From the NCBI GenBank assembly GCA_947502375.1, contig CANMZR010000002.1:1-47144 (forward strand): DNA of 47,144 nt. The letters run 5' to 3'. This DNA is from Polyangiaceae bacterium (lineage in GTDB: Bacteria; Myxococcota_A; Polyangia; Polyangiales; Polyangiaceae). Below the pieces are notes generated by a model, which worked only from the letters and a program-made list of their open reading frames with translations, did no database searches and had not been told where the DNA came from. The position numbers and the translations under genes were made by a program. Positions within the stretch are counted from its first letter, which is position 1; every line of letters begins with the position of its first letter. Positions 1 to 9,722 of the stretch are shown here, piece by piece.

Positions 1-369
1 GGTGGAACCTCGATGCAGCTCACGTTGGCACTCGACTACGGTGCGCGCAACGATCTCGTAGGAGCCGTGAGAGCCATCGCGACTCGGGTACAAGCGGGCT
101 TGCTTTTGGCGGAGGAAATCGACGAGCTGCTCTTACGCCAAGCGCTAACGACCGGCGGGCTCCCGGACGCCGACCTCATCATCCGAACCGGTGGCGAGAA
201 GCGTCTGAGCGACTTCTTGATGTTCGAGAGTGCCAACGCGGAGCTTTTCTTCATCGACGCGATGTGGCCCGAGTTCAACGAGACGATGTTCGACGACGCG
301 CTCAAAGCGTACGCACGACGTGAACGGCGCTTTGGCCGAACGGCCGAGCAAGTCGCCGCCAGCGCATGA
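1..369 (+). CDS. uppS: Isoprenyl transferase / undecaprenyl diphosphate synthase, C-terminal part (5' end outside window)
   Basis: Frame open from base 1; contains ALDYGAR..., LPDADLIIRTGGEKRLSDFLMFESANAELFFIDAMWPEF, the conserved UppS C-terminal block. Confidence 0.93.
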   Translation, partial: GGTSMQLTLALDYGARNDLVGAVRAIATRVQAGLLLAEEIDELLLRQALTTGGLPDADLIIRTGGEKRLSDFLMFESANAELFFIDAMWPEFNETMFDDALKAYARRERRFGRTAEQVAASA

Positions 370-447
370 CTCTGTCTTCCCGAACGCGCTAGACGCTCCG
401 ATGTAGTTTCGGACGCGCTCGTGCGCCGAGTCCATCGAAGCGATTCG

Positions 448-1887
448 CTAAACGCTCAGATCCAGCTTCGCTAGTCGGTCGCGGGCTTCACGATGCGCGT
501 CTCGATACGTTTCGGAGCGCACCAGCGATTCATGAAAGGCGCCCGGCACGCCGATGCACTTGCCGGCGACGAACATCGCCCAGATGGCGGGGCCGGTATC
601 TGCCATCGCGATGGCCTGCAAGGGATCGTGGGCGGGCCATAACGCCGGGTGAGCGAGATCGAACACGAGCAAGTTCGCCAAGGCCCCAGGCTCGATCACT
701 CCGACTCGGACCTTCGGATGCCATTTGCCGGGCTCGGACCACACCCGCGAAAGCAAGGCTGCGGGGGCCGCGTCCTGTTCGTTAAGCTCGCAGAGTTCGG
801 TCCTACGGCGCCACGTCGCCTCGGAGGCCTCGGCATCGCCCGCGAGAAAACGCTCGAATTCATGGCTCCAGGTGGTTCCAACGGTTCTGTGACCGGCCGC
901 GAAGCGCAGCTCCTTTTGAACGTTCATCGTGTCGTTGTTCGAGGCACAGTCCGTCGCGACGCCCCACGAAAGACCGGCGCGTGTCCACTCTGAAGCGGGC
1001 GCCGGAAACCCAAAGACGAGCTGCGAATACGGGCAGTACACCCCGGCGGAACGACTCTTTGCGAGCCGCCCCAAGTCCTGCCGGTCCACGTAAATGCAGT
1101 GAGCGAATACGCTCGACGGCGCGCGTTCAAGAACGCCGATGCGTTCGAGCCATTCGGTCGGGGTGGTTCCGTGACGCTGCCTGGCGCGTCGGTATTCCTC
1201 AACGGACTGAGCGAGATGGGCGTGCACCGGGAGCTGCCGCGCCTGAGCGACGTCGAGAGCCTTTCCGAAGAGCTCGGCACTGACCGTGTCGGTGGCGTGC
1301 GGACCAAGCGCGGCAAGGACACCTTGGTCGCGAAAACGCTGCGAATCATCGATCCTGGCAGTCGCGTCGAGCTGCGCCTCCCACGCGTCCATGCCGGGCC
1401 CCGATAGGTCCTGAAGCGTCGGAGCGACCACGCCCGCCAGCCCCACGTCACAGAGGCCTTCCGCCACCTGTTCGCCGGCGTAATAGTGATCCCACACGAG
1501 CCCGACACCGGCGAGCAAACTGTCGTACGCGCCGATGCGAACGAACGCGCGAATATCCTCCGGCGAGACGCGGCGCTCGACCTTGAAGAAGAACTCCTCG
1601 ACCATGTTACCGCGCGCGACACCGCGCATGTCGAGGCCACGGAGAAATCCGAGAGCGAGATGCGTGTGGGGGTTGATGAACGCGGGCGCCAGCAATTTGT
1701 CGCCAAAATCGATCACAGTGTCACCAGCTTCCGGCACGAAAGGCGTGCCGTCCGAGAGCTCATGCACGCTCCGAATCGTGGTCCCTTCCAGCACGACGGC
1801 AGCCCCAACGAGCCGAAGAGAGGTCTTGCCTTCCGAAGGAGCGGCGGGTCCAAGGACCACCCGACGCGAGAGAATGACCGTCCGCAT
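448..1887 (-). CDS. Amidohydrolase family protein (chlorohydrolase / deaminase-like)
   Basis: N-terminal metal motif INPHTHLALGFLRG, later HAHLAQS, FAHCIY, VATDCASNND. Start taken at MRTVILSRR (1887) rather than the ORF start at 1968. Confidence 0.85.
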   Translation of the reverse strand: MRTVILSRRVVLGPAAPSEGKTSLRLVGAAVVLEGTTIRSVHELSDGTPFVPEAGDTVIDFGDKLLAPAFINPHTHLALGFLRGLDMRGVARGNMVEEFFFKVERRVSPEDIRAFVRIGAYDSLLAGVGLVWDHYYAGEQVAEGLCDVGLAGVVAPTLQDLSGPGMDAWEAQLDATARIDDSQRFRDQGVLAALGPHATDTVSAELFGKALDVAQARQLPVHAHLAQSVEEYRRARQRHGTTPTEWLERIGVLERAPSSVFAHCIYVDRQDLGRLAKSRSAGVYCPYSQLVFGFPAPASEWTRAGLSWGVATDCASNNDTMNVQKELRFAAGHRTVGTTWSHEFERFLAGDAEASEATWRRRTELCELNEQDAAPAALLSRVWSEPGKWHPKVRVGVIEPGALANLLVFDLAHPALWPAHDPLQAIAMADTGPAIWAMFVAGKCIGVPGAFHESLVRSETYRDAHREARDRLAKLDLSV

Positions 1888-1964
1888 GGGGGAGAAGGGA
1901 CCACGGTTTGGAGACGGGGTAAAGCAACCGACGCCGCGTGTCCGATGCCAGCGTGCAGCGTCCC

Positions 1965-3470
1965 TCAATGCCCGCGCAGAATTTCGCGGAGCGCCGGGTA
2001 AATGCGGCGGTATTTCAATTCGAAGAGTTGTTTGTAGGTTATGGCGTTGGGCCCCGGCAGGAAGCGCTCCCTACGGCGTGACATCGTGCGCGCGGCATCC
2101 TCGAACGTCGGGACGAGGCCGGTGGCCGTCCCCGCGATCATCGCGGCACCCAAGGCCGTCGCTTCGGACGACGCCGCCCTGACGATCGGTTTCCCGAGGA
2201 CGTCGGCTAGAATTTGGCACCATAGGTCGCTCGCGCTTCCGCCCCCCGTCACCACCATTTCAGTCACGGGTCCGGCGAGCGATTCCACGCCGCTCGTGTG
2301 CAACCGCTGCTCGAACGCGATCCCCTCGAGCAGCGCTCGATAGAGGTGCGAAGGCCCGTGCTCGCCGCGAAGGCCGACAACGATGCCGCTCGCGCCATGA
2401 TCCCAATAAGGGTTCATCACCCCATTCCAGTACGGGACCAAGGTCACGCCTGCGCTGCCTGCAGGCAGCGAACACGCTTGCAGCTCGAGCTCACCCAAGC
2501 TCGCAAGCGGACGACCGAGCAGTTTCTCGCAGAGCCAGTTGATGGTGAAGGTGCCGCCTTGCAGAACGGTTTCTAGAAAGTAAGTTCCGGGGATGGCCCC
2601 GAACAGCGTTCGGCAGCTGCGATCGTAGCGGTAGGTTGACGAGAGAACTCCGGACACCACCGCGGTACCAAGGTTGAGGTACGCCGTGCCGGGTCCCGTG
2701 ATGCCGACTCCGAGGCCCGCCGCCTGCCCGTCCCCTGCCCCCGCCACAACGACGAGCCCCTCGGGTAGCCCGCTCTCAGAAGCGGCTTTCATCGACACCG
2801 TGCCGACGGCCGTACCGACCTCGACGAGCTCAGGCAACTGCGCCTGCGTGAGTCCCGCAAAGGTCAAAAGCTCGTCCGACCAGAGTCGTTGACGCATATC
2901 AATAAGCGCCATCGGATCCGCCGCTGCGAGCGAGGTGCTAGGAGAGCCCGTCAAACGCCAGACGAGAAACGCATGCACATCGAGGACTTTACCGACCGAG
3001 GCCGCCAGCTCCGGAGCGCGTGTTCGCTGCCCGAGCCACTTGTAGAGCGAGGGAGTCGTCGAAGGCGGCTTCCCGGTCAGCTCGTGAAGACGCGCCTCAC
3101 CAAGCTCGCACGTGGCGCGCGACACCTCGTCTCCACAGCGGTGATCCATCCACACAAGGGCTTTAGCGAGCGGAATTCCAGCCCGATCCGTCACGACGAA
3201 AGTCTCTCTTTGGCTCGCGACGGCAAGCCCCCGAAAGCGCGCCGGATCGACGAGCGCCACGCACGCTCGAGAGGCCTCGCAAAAGGCTCGCCACCAGCCT
3301 TCGGCATCTTGTTCCCAGGCACCGATCGCCGGATTTTCGAGCACCATCGAGGCTCGACCTTCCGCCACGACCTGGCCGCTCGCGTCGTAGGCGAGGACCT
3401 TGCAGGCCGTGGTGCTCGAATCCACGCCGAGAACGAGATCGCGCACCGCCCGGTCAGGACGCACGCTCAT
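1965..3470 (-). CDS. FGGY-family carbohydrate kinase (xylulokinase-like)
   Basis: LVLGVDSSTTACKVLAYDASGQVVAEGRA N-terminus; VVVAGAGDGQAAGLGVG; MVVTGGGSASDLWCQILADVLGKPIVR C-terminal FGGY block. Confidence 0.88.
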   Translation of the reverse strand: MSVRPDRAVRDLVLGVDSSTTACKVLAYDASGQVVAEGRASMVLENPAIGAWEQDAEGWWRAFCEASRACVALVDPARFRGLAVASQRETFVVTDRAGIPLAKALVWMDHRCGDEVSRATCELGEARLHELTGKPPSTTPSLYKWLGQRTRAPELAASVGKVLDVHAFLVWRLTGSPSTSLAAADPMALIDMRQRLWSDELLTFAGLTQAQLPELVEVGTAVGTVSMKAASESGLPEGLVVVAGAGDGQAAGLGVGITGPGTAYLNLGTAVVSGVLSSTYRYDRSCRTLFGAIPGTYFLETVLQGGTFTINWLCEKLLGRPLASLGELELQACSLPAGSAGVTLVPYWNGVMNPYWDHGASGIVVGLRGEHGPSHLYRALLEGIAFEQRLHTSGVESLAGPVTEMVVTGGGSASDLWCQILADVLGKPIVRAASSEATALGAAMIAGTATGLVPTFEDAARTMSRRRERFLPGPNAITYKQLFELKYRRIYPALREILRGH

Positions 3471-4525
3471 TCGTAGGCGCCGCCAAAGAAGTCACCAAAC
3501 GGCATTTTCAACGCCGTCCCGTCGAGGGCGACACGCGCCATCTCGCGCAACAACGGCAACTCCCTCGCGCCAAGCACCCCGCGCTCTTCAAGCGCGGCCA
3601 TCGCCTTTCGCATGACCGCGAGGATCTCGAGACACTCGAGGGTCGCGCCATCCATCTTGGCGATGGCGTCGGGCAATGAAAGCCCAAGTCCCAGCCATTT
3701 ACCGAAGCGACCCGTACGGCCGCCGTTGTTCGTCACGTCGAGGTCTCCGACTCCCGCAAGCCCGGCCGCCGTCGCCGGACGCCCGCCCACCAACTCAACG
3801 ACGCGCATGAGTTCCACCACGGCCTCTGCCATCACGGCCGATTCGTAGTTGTGCATAGCGACGCTGCCGTGAACTCCACCGTTGCGCTCGTGAAGGCCGG
3901 CACCGAATGCCACGCCCATCGCAAAGGCATTTTTCAAGGCCGCGCACGTCTCGACCCCTTCGACGTCATCGCTCAAAAAAACGCGATAATAAGGGGTGCT
4001 GATGAGCCCCGCTAGCGTCTCTAACTGCCCACGATTACGGCCAGTGAGCACGACCGAAGTCGGTACGCGACGCACGAGCTCACCCGCAATGCATGGCCCC
4101 GCAATGGCGGCCGGCGCGACCCGCTCCCGAAGCTGTGCGGGCAACTCATCGGCGAGCACGTCCGGCAACACGCGCAAGCGCTCCCCATCCCATTCGAGCC
4201 CCTTCGTGATGCTGAAAAGCGGGGTGCCGGGCAGCACCAAGGGACCGAGCGCGCGCCCAGCCCAACGAACGCCGGCGGAACTGACGCCAAGGGCGACCGC
4301 ATCGGCCCCCGCGAGCGCCCGAGCCAGCTCATCGACCTGAAAAATTTGCAGCTCCATCGGCAACTCGCAACGCAGCCCGAGATGGTGGTGATCCTCGAGC
4401 AGCCGCTGAATGCCCGCTCGATCGAGCGGCGTCCCGACGAGCCGAACCTCGTGACCCCGATCCACGAGCGGCACGCACAGCGCGCTGCCCATCATGCCGG
4501 CGCCAAGGACGGTGATGACGGCCAT
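3467..4525 (-). CDS. NAD(P)-dependent glycerol-3-phosphate dehydrogenase-like protein
   Basis: ITVLGAGMMGSALCVPLVDRGHEVRL Rossmann motif; SITKGLEWDG; AGPCIAGELVRRVPTSVVL; ALKNAFAMGVAFGAGL; AGVGDLDVTNNGGRTGRFGKWLG. Overlaps the downstream kinase by 4 nt. Confidence 0.85.
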   Translation of the reverse strand: MAVITVLGAGMMGSALCVPLVDRGHEVRLVGTPLDRAGIQRLLEDHHHLGLRCELPMELQIFQVDELARALAGADAVALGVSSAGVRWAGRALGPLVLPGTPLFSITKGLEWDGERLRVLPDVLADELPAQLRERVAPAAIAGPCIAGELVRRVPTSVVLTGRNRGQLETLAGLISTPYYRVFLSDDVEGVETCAALKNAFAMGVAFGAGLHERNGGVHGSVAMHNYESAVMAEAVVELMRVVELVGGRPATAAGLAGVGDLDVTNNGGRTGRFGKWLGLGLSLPDAIAKMDGATLECLEILAVMRKAMAALEERGVLGARELPLLREMARVALDGTALKMPFGDFFGGAYE

Positions 4526-4600
4526 CGGCTCCTACTCTAGCTTCAAAGCGTCGTAGGCATTCCAAATTGGCTGGCCATCGGCCATATTCCGCCTTCCCTC

Positions 4601-6076
4601 ATGCCGCATCCTTTTCGTCTGTACAACACCCTCACGCGGAAGGTTGAAGACTTCCTGCCGATCGAGGCGGGCAAGGTTCGCCTCTATGTCTGCGGCATGA
4701 CCGTCTACGACCACTGCCATGTCGGGCACGCCCGCGCGATGGTAGTGTTCGACGCCTTCACGCGCTACCTGCGGCATCGTGGCTGGGAGGTCACTTTCGT
4801 CCGAAACTTCACGGACGTCGATGACAAGATCATCGCGCGTGCGCTTGAAAAAGGCCAGGATCCGCTGGCGTTCGCGAACCACTTTATCGATGAGTTCCAC
4901 GTCGAGATGGCAGAACTCGGCCTCGAACTACCGACGCACGAGCCTCGGGTATCGGACTCGATGGACGCCATCCGGGAGCTCATCGAAACGCTGGTAGCCC
5001 GCGGTCATGCGTACCCGGCCGGCGGCAATGTCTGGTTCAGCGTCACGACCTGCGAGGACTACGGAAAGCTCTCAAACCAGCGGGTGGACGAGCTGAAGAG
5101 TGGCGACGACGTCCAAGGCAAGGCGCACGGCTCCGACTTCGCGCTCTGGAAGGCGGCCAAGCCGGGCGAACCCGCCTGGCCGAGCCGCTGGGGCCCCGGA
5201 CGGCCAGGGTGGCACATCGAATGCTCGGCGATGGTCTGCAAGCATCTTGGCGAGACGATCGACATCCACGGCGGCGGCCTCGATCTCGTCTTTCCACACC
5301 ACGAAAACGAGATCGCACAGAGCGAGTGCGGCATCGCAAAACCTTACGCCCGCTACTGGATGCACAACGGCTTGCTCACGCTGAGCGGCGGGCAAAAGAT
5401 GGGCAAGAGCCTCGGGAACGTCATCAACATCCATACCGCGCTCTCGGAATTTCCCGCCGAGGCCATCCGACTTTATTACCTCCACAACCAGTACCGCTCG
5501 CCTTTGCCATGGAACTCGGACGCGCTGCCCGAGGCGCTCACGATGTTGAGCCGCCTCTATGACGCGCTCGAGAAAGCCCAAGCGATGCAAGGCGACGAGG
5601 AGCCCGAACGGGTCGCGAAAGATCTCGGTGAAGACGCGCTCGCCGTGCTCGAGCTCGGCCGTGGTTTTACGGAAAAATTTCTGGCGGCCTGTGATCAGGA
5701 CTTCAACACGGCTCAAGCACTCGCCCACCTGTTTGAGCTCGCACGCGCGGTGAATCGATTTGCCGCCCACAAGAAAGCCAAAAAACGTGGTCGCCCTGTC
5801 GTCACGCCGGCCCTTCGAGCCTTCGAGCTTTTGCGCTCCGCTCTCGGGCTATTCACGATGGCGCCGAACGAATTTCACGCGGTCGTCAAATCGAAACGAC
5901 TGGCGGCTCTTGGCCTTGACCGAGCCGCAGTCGAAGCGAAGCTCGCCGAGCGTACGCGCGCCCGCGAAACCAAGGATTGGGCTCGTTCCGATGCACTCCG
6001 CGACGAACTCGCCGCCCTGAAGATCGAGGTCCTCGACCTTGCCGATGGGGTGGATTGGCGCGTTCAACTCGACTGA
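4601..6076 (+). CDS. cysS: Cysteinyl-tRNA synthetase
   Basis: [24 protein letters not shown] (HIGH-type), [33 protein letters not shown] (KMSKS-type). Confidence 0.97.
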   Translation: MPHPFRLYNTLTRKVEDFLPIEAGKVRLYVCGMTVYDHCHVGHARAMVVFDAFTRYLRHRGWEVTFVRNFTDVDDKIIARALEKGQDPLAFANHFIDEFHVEMAELGLELPTHEPRVSDSMDAIRELIETLVARGHAYPAGGNVWFSVTTCEDYGKLSNQRVDELKSGDDVQGKAHGSDFALWKAAKPGEPAWPSRWGPGRPGWHIECSAMVCKHLGETIDIHGGGLDLVFPHHENEIAQSECGIAKPYARYWMHNGLLTLSGGQKMGKSLGNVINIHTALSEFPAEAIRLYYLHNQYRSPLPWNSDALPEALTMLSRLYDALEKAQAMQGDEEPERVAKDLGEDALAVLELGRGFTEKFLAACDQDFNTAQALAHLFELARAVNRFAAHKKAKKRGRPVVTPALRAFELLRSALGLFTMAPNEFHAVVKSKRLAALGLDRAAVEAKLAERTRARETKDWARSDALRDELAALKIEVLDLADGVDWRVQLD

Positions 6077-6121
6077 CGTGAGGCCGCGCCAACACGCCAG
6101 GAGGCACGCCGCCGGCGCCGA

Positions 6122-6760
6122 CTAGAAACCAAGGTTGTCCGGCGGCTTCGTGGTTGCGCGAGACGGCTTAGGGGCACTCTCCTTCGAGGGAGACGGCACG
6201 GGTCCCAACGGCCTCGACGATACCGCTGCCGGTGGGGCGAACACCGGCGGCAGCACCGGCGGCGCCACGATCGGCTCCTTGCGATCTGTCAACTCTGGCT
6301 GAACGACTGGAGCCTGCACCTCAGCCGAAACCGCGGGCTGCGGCGTAACGGGTACACCCTGCGGCTGAGTCCACCACCAGGTGCCCGCGGGACGGGGTGG
6401 CACGCGGCTCGGAGCCACATACCAAGCCGGCGCGTTCAACACCCAGGTGCAGTGCCAACCGTCCGGCCGACTGTCGCACACTTCAACGTAGGTGAGCTGC
6501 TTGCCACAGCCTCGAACGCCTTTCGTCCGCTCGTCGATGTCAACGAGCTCGGTAGCCGAAACCGGACATTGCAAGTCGAAGGTCGCCCGAACCCGCAGTT
6601 GCTGGACACTCGCTCCGGATGCGACGACGCAGCCCGTAAGAGCCAGCATCAGGAGGGCCACGACACCGAGGGCTTTGGAGCGGAACTCACCCCGAACCCG
6701 ACCCATCGCCAACTCGTCAAACCAAGGTAAGCCGAACCGGCGACAGGGGGCCGGCATCAA
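6122..6760 (-). CDS. Proline-rich putative lipoprotein of unknown function
   Basis: Lipobox-like LMLALTGC after MGRVRGEFRSK (alternative start about 6706); Pro-rich C-terminal half. Start uncertain. Confidence 0.65.
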   Translation of the reverse strand: MMPAPCRRFGLPWFDELAMGRVRGEFRSKALGVVALLMLALTGCVVASGASVQQLRVRATFDLQCPVSATELVDIDERTKGVRGCGKQLTYVEVCDSRPDGWHCTWVLNAPAWYVAPSRVPPRPAGTWWWTQPQGVPVTPQPAVSAEVQAPVVQPELTDRKEPIVAPPVLPPVFAPPAAVSSRPLGPVPSPSKESAPKPSRATTKPPDNLGF

Positions 6761-8478
6761 AACCGGTAGGTCGCGGTGAGACTCAACTCTTGGTTCTTGA
6801 AGCCATCGGCCGCGAAACGCCCGTTCTTCACGTCATCGTATTTGTAACGCAGCGCGATGAGTCCAGTCTGCTCGTAGACGAACCAGTGCAGAGCCGCGCG
6901 GAACTGACGCTCGTCGCGCTCTTTCTTCAACGCCGCACCGACGTCGGTGTTGATGTCGCTCGGCAAGCGGTCGAGATTGCCCGCGATGTACTCCCCGAAA
7001 TCCGCGGCGAAGAAGAGATGACGCGGCCACAGGAGTGCGCCGACGGTTGCGAGATAGCTGTACTGCCACGAGCCGAACTCGAGCTCGCGCTTCCAGTACG
7101 TCTCGGCCTGCGCGTAGAAATGCCACCACTTCACGACCGCCATGCCATTCCAAGCCGGGTAGCGTTCTTGGGCGCGCTGATCGTATTTGACGCCCACGAG
7201 CGCGGCCGCCATGAGCGGCACCGCGTTGTAGATGAACGGCGTATCGTAGCGGCTGTAATAGCCCGCCAGATTGAAGTGGAACTGCGTCCCGACGGACCAC
7301 GTGTAATTCGTGTTGTTGTCCGCGTAGAAACGGCCACCGACGTTGCCATTCGAGTTGCCGGAGCCACCTCCCGCGAACACGCGGAAGTTGATGCGTCCGC
7401 GTGCATCGATGGGCCCGCCGAACTCCGTCGCCGCGCCATTTCCCTGCTCAAACGCTGAGAATACGAAGTATGCAGGCTCGAGGAGCGGGTGCTTCGAGGC
7501 CGAAAGAATGGTCTGCGCCGTGAGACCTCCGCCACCCGAGTTGATGTTGAAGTAGTGCCCGTACTTGCCAACGGGCAACTGAAACATCGCAAAGGTCAGG
7601 CGTGGCGTTTTTTCGGCACGCAGATTCAAAAGGAAAAAAGAGTTCTCGATGTTGCCGATCGGTCCGAGAAACCTCATCTGCAGTGTCGAGAACGCGGTGT
7701 CCCACTTGTTCAGCGTCTGGTCACCGGGCTTCGTATCTTCGAGCCGGTACAGCTGTCGAACCTGCGCGACCACCGACAAGCGAAGGCCGGCCTGGGGGTT
7801 GCAAATCGTCACCTGAGGATCGAACCGGCAGCCGAAGTCGGCGCAGTCGGTCTTGCCGTCGCCATCGTTGTCGAAGCCGTCCGAGCACGTGTAATCGTTG
7901 CGCTCGCCGTCCACGTCGCCGAACTTGCCGATCAACTGATCGACGCTGACGCCCTCATCGAGCGGCGGGAGCGCGAAGCGGTTGCCCGCGGAGCCTTTGA
8001 CGCCCGGGACTTCACCTTTCCACTGGCCGCGGCAGACGGTGAGGCCGACACCCTGGCAATCCTTGTCGTCGCAATCGAGCGTTCCGTCCCCATCGTTGTC
8101 GATGAAGTCGCTGCATAGCGCATCGGTCTGTTCGTGGACTCCGGTCTTCTTGCAAGCGGGGGAATCAAGGCAGTCCGAGTCCGCGCAGTCCGTGACCGAA
8201 TCACCGTCTTCGTCGATGCGATCCGAGCAATTCGTCTCGTGTGCCGCAACCGGATTGTTCGCAAAGGTGGCCTCGGGTGCCGCCTTCACAACGCGTGGAT
8301 CGGCGGGCACGGCTTTGCCGGCGCCGGATATTTTCCCATGTTTGCCATCGCCGTCCGAATCGCCGGCGTCCTCGCGCGGTTGCTCAGTCTCGGCCTCCTG
8401 CGCGTACGCAGCATGACCTGCCGTAAGCGTCAGACCCAGCGTCCAAAGTGCCAACCAGGTTCGTCGTATCGCCGTCAC
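6757..8478 (-). CDS. Porin-like outer-membrane beta-barrel with three N-terminal Cys/Asp (DGxDNDxxGxxDC) repeats
   Basis: GTG start overlapping the upstream stop (GTGA at 8475-8478); signal-peptide-like N-terminus ending AYAQ; repeats CSDRIDEDGDSVTDCADSDC, CSDFIDNDGDGTLDCDDKDC, CSDGFDNDGDGKTDCADFGC; C-terminus with alternating strands ending ...LSLTATYRF. Confidence 0.75.
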   Translation of the reverse strand: MTAIRRTWLALWTLGLTLTAGHAAYAQEAETEQPREDAGDSDGDGKHGKISGAGKAVPADPRVVKAAPEATFANNPVAAHETNCSDRIDEDGDSVTDCADSDCLDSPACKKTGVHEQTDALCSDFIDNDGDGTLDCDDKDCQGVGLTVCRGQWKGEVPGVKGSAGNRFALPPLDEGVSVDQLIGKFGDVDGERNDYTCSDGFDNDGDGKTDCADFGCRFDPQVTICNPQAGLRLSVVAQVRQLYRLEDTKPGDQTLNKWDTAFSTLQMRFLGPIGNIENSFFLLNLRAEKTPRLTFAMFQLPVGKYGHYFNINSGGGGLTAQTILSASKHPLLEPAYFVFSAFEQGNGAATEFGGPIDARGRINFRVFAGGGSGNSNGNVGGRFYADNNTNYTWSVGTQFHFNLAGYYSRYDTPFIYNAVPLMAAALVGVKYDQRAQERYPAWNGMAVVKWWHFYAQAETYWKRELEFGSWQYSYLATVGALLWPRHLFFAADFGEYIAGNLDRLPSDINTDVGAALKKERDERQFRAALHWFVYEQTGLIALRYKYDDVKNGRFAADGFKNQELSLTATYRF

Positions 8479-9722
8479 TCGCACACCCGCTTTTCCTGTT
8501 TGCATACCGTCCCGAGGGGATTCCAGCTGCAGTCCCAATCTTTGCAGTCGATGAAGCCGTCGCCGTCGTTGTCTTTGCCGTCCGAGCAGTTCGCATCGAC
8601 TTCCGCCGCCGTCAGTCCAAGGCTCTCCTGACACACCGCTTGAACCGCTGGGTCCTTCGACTTCTTGCAGGAGTAATCGGCACAATCGACGAACCCGTTG
8701 CCGTCGTTGTCGATGCGGTCGGAGCACTTGTCCGGCGTCGCCTCGAGAATCAGATCGCAGTGGTTTTTTACGGCTGGGTCGTCGGATTGCGAGCAGCTGT
8801 AGTCGCCGCAGTCTGCGTACCCGTTCTGGTCGTTGTCGATGCCGTCCGAGCAACGTTCGAGCGACAACTCGAGGATCGAGTTGCAGTACGCGAGCACCGC
8901 GGCATCCTTCGACTGCGCGCAGCTGAAGTCAGCGCAGTCGGCGTAACCATTCTTGTCGTTGTCGACACCGTCCGAGCAGCGCGCAAGCGTCAGTTCGAGG
9001 ATGGAGTTGCAGTAGGCAAGGACGGCAGGCTCACTTGAATTCTTGCAGTTGTTATCGTTGCAATCGACGTAGCCGTTGCCGTCGTTGTCTTTGCCGTCTT
9101 GGCAGAACGCGAGAGAGGACTCGACACCGGCGCACGCATCGCCCTGCGAACACGACGCCGCATCTTTGCACGTCGCCGTCTTGGCACAGCCGCTGTCGCT
9201 GCAGTCGATGAAACCATCCGAATCGTTGTCTTTTCCGTCCGAGCACGTCGCGTCGAGGTTCTCGCTGCAGACGGTGACGAACATCCCGTTTCGACAGCCG
9301 TTGTCCTGGCAATCGACGAAGTTGTTCCCGTCGTTGTCTACCCCGTCCGAACAGAGCTCGTCAGAGAACTCACGGGTGCAACAGACCTCCGCAATGCTCT
9401 GGCACTTCGGGTCACCGCAATCGAACTTGCCGTTCTGATCGTTGTCGATCTGGTCGATGCAGAGCCGGAATTCGTTCTCGATCTCGTCAACGGGATAACG
9501 CGGGACGATCTCGCCGCACACGCCCGACTTGAACAGGCAATCCGGGTCTTCGCAGTCGATCAGATTATCGAGATCATCATCGAGGCCGTTCGAGCACTTG
9601 TCATCCTCGACCTCGTAGCCGAGCCTGGTCCCAGCCGGCGTCACGAACTCGCACGCACCGAGCAGCGCCAGCCCGCCGAGCGCTGCGAGCGCACGAAAGC
9701 GCCACGCGCTCACTTGAGGCAC
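8475..9722 (-). CDS. Secreted/lipoprotein with nine DGxDNDxxGxxDCxDxxC repeats
   Basis: Lipobox-like LALLGAC; repeats such as CSDGKDNDSDGFIDCSDSGC, CQDGKDNDGNGYVDCNDNNC, CSDGVDNDKNGYADCADFSC, CSDGIDNDQNGYADCGDYSC, CSDRIDNDGNGFVDCADYSC, CSDGKDNDGDGFIDCKDWDC. Confidence 0.8.
   Translation of the reverse strand: MPQVSAWRFRALAALGGLALLGACEFVTPAGTRLGYEVEDDKCSNGLDDDLDNLIDCEDPDCLFKSGVCGEIVPRYPVDEIENEFRLCIDQIDNDQNGKFDCGDPKCQSIAEVCCTREFSDELCSDGVDNDGNNFVDCQDNGCRNGMFVTVCSENLDATCSDGKDNDSDGFIDCSDSGCAKTATCKDAASCSQGDACAGVESSLAFCQDGKDNDGNGYVDCNDNNCKNSSEPAVLAYCNSILELTLARCSDGVDNDKNGYADCADFSCAQSKDAAVLAYCNSILELSLERCSDGIDNDQNGYADCGDYSCSQSDDPAVKNHCDLILEATPDKCSDRIDNDGNGFVDCADYSCKKSKDPAVQAVCQESLGLTAAEVDANCSDGKDNDGDGFIDCKDWDCSWNPLGTVCKQEKRVCE

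Noticed and set aside
8479-8853. N-terminal 125 residues of the 698-aa porin ORF
   Set aside because: Out-of-frame reading of the upstream repeat gene (RQRRQRVRRLCRL); the GTG at 8478 overlapping the upstream stop is a better start.
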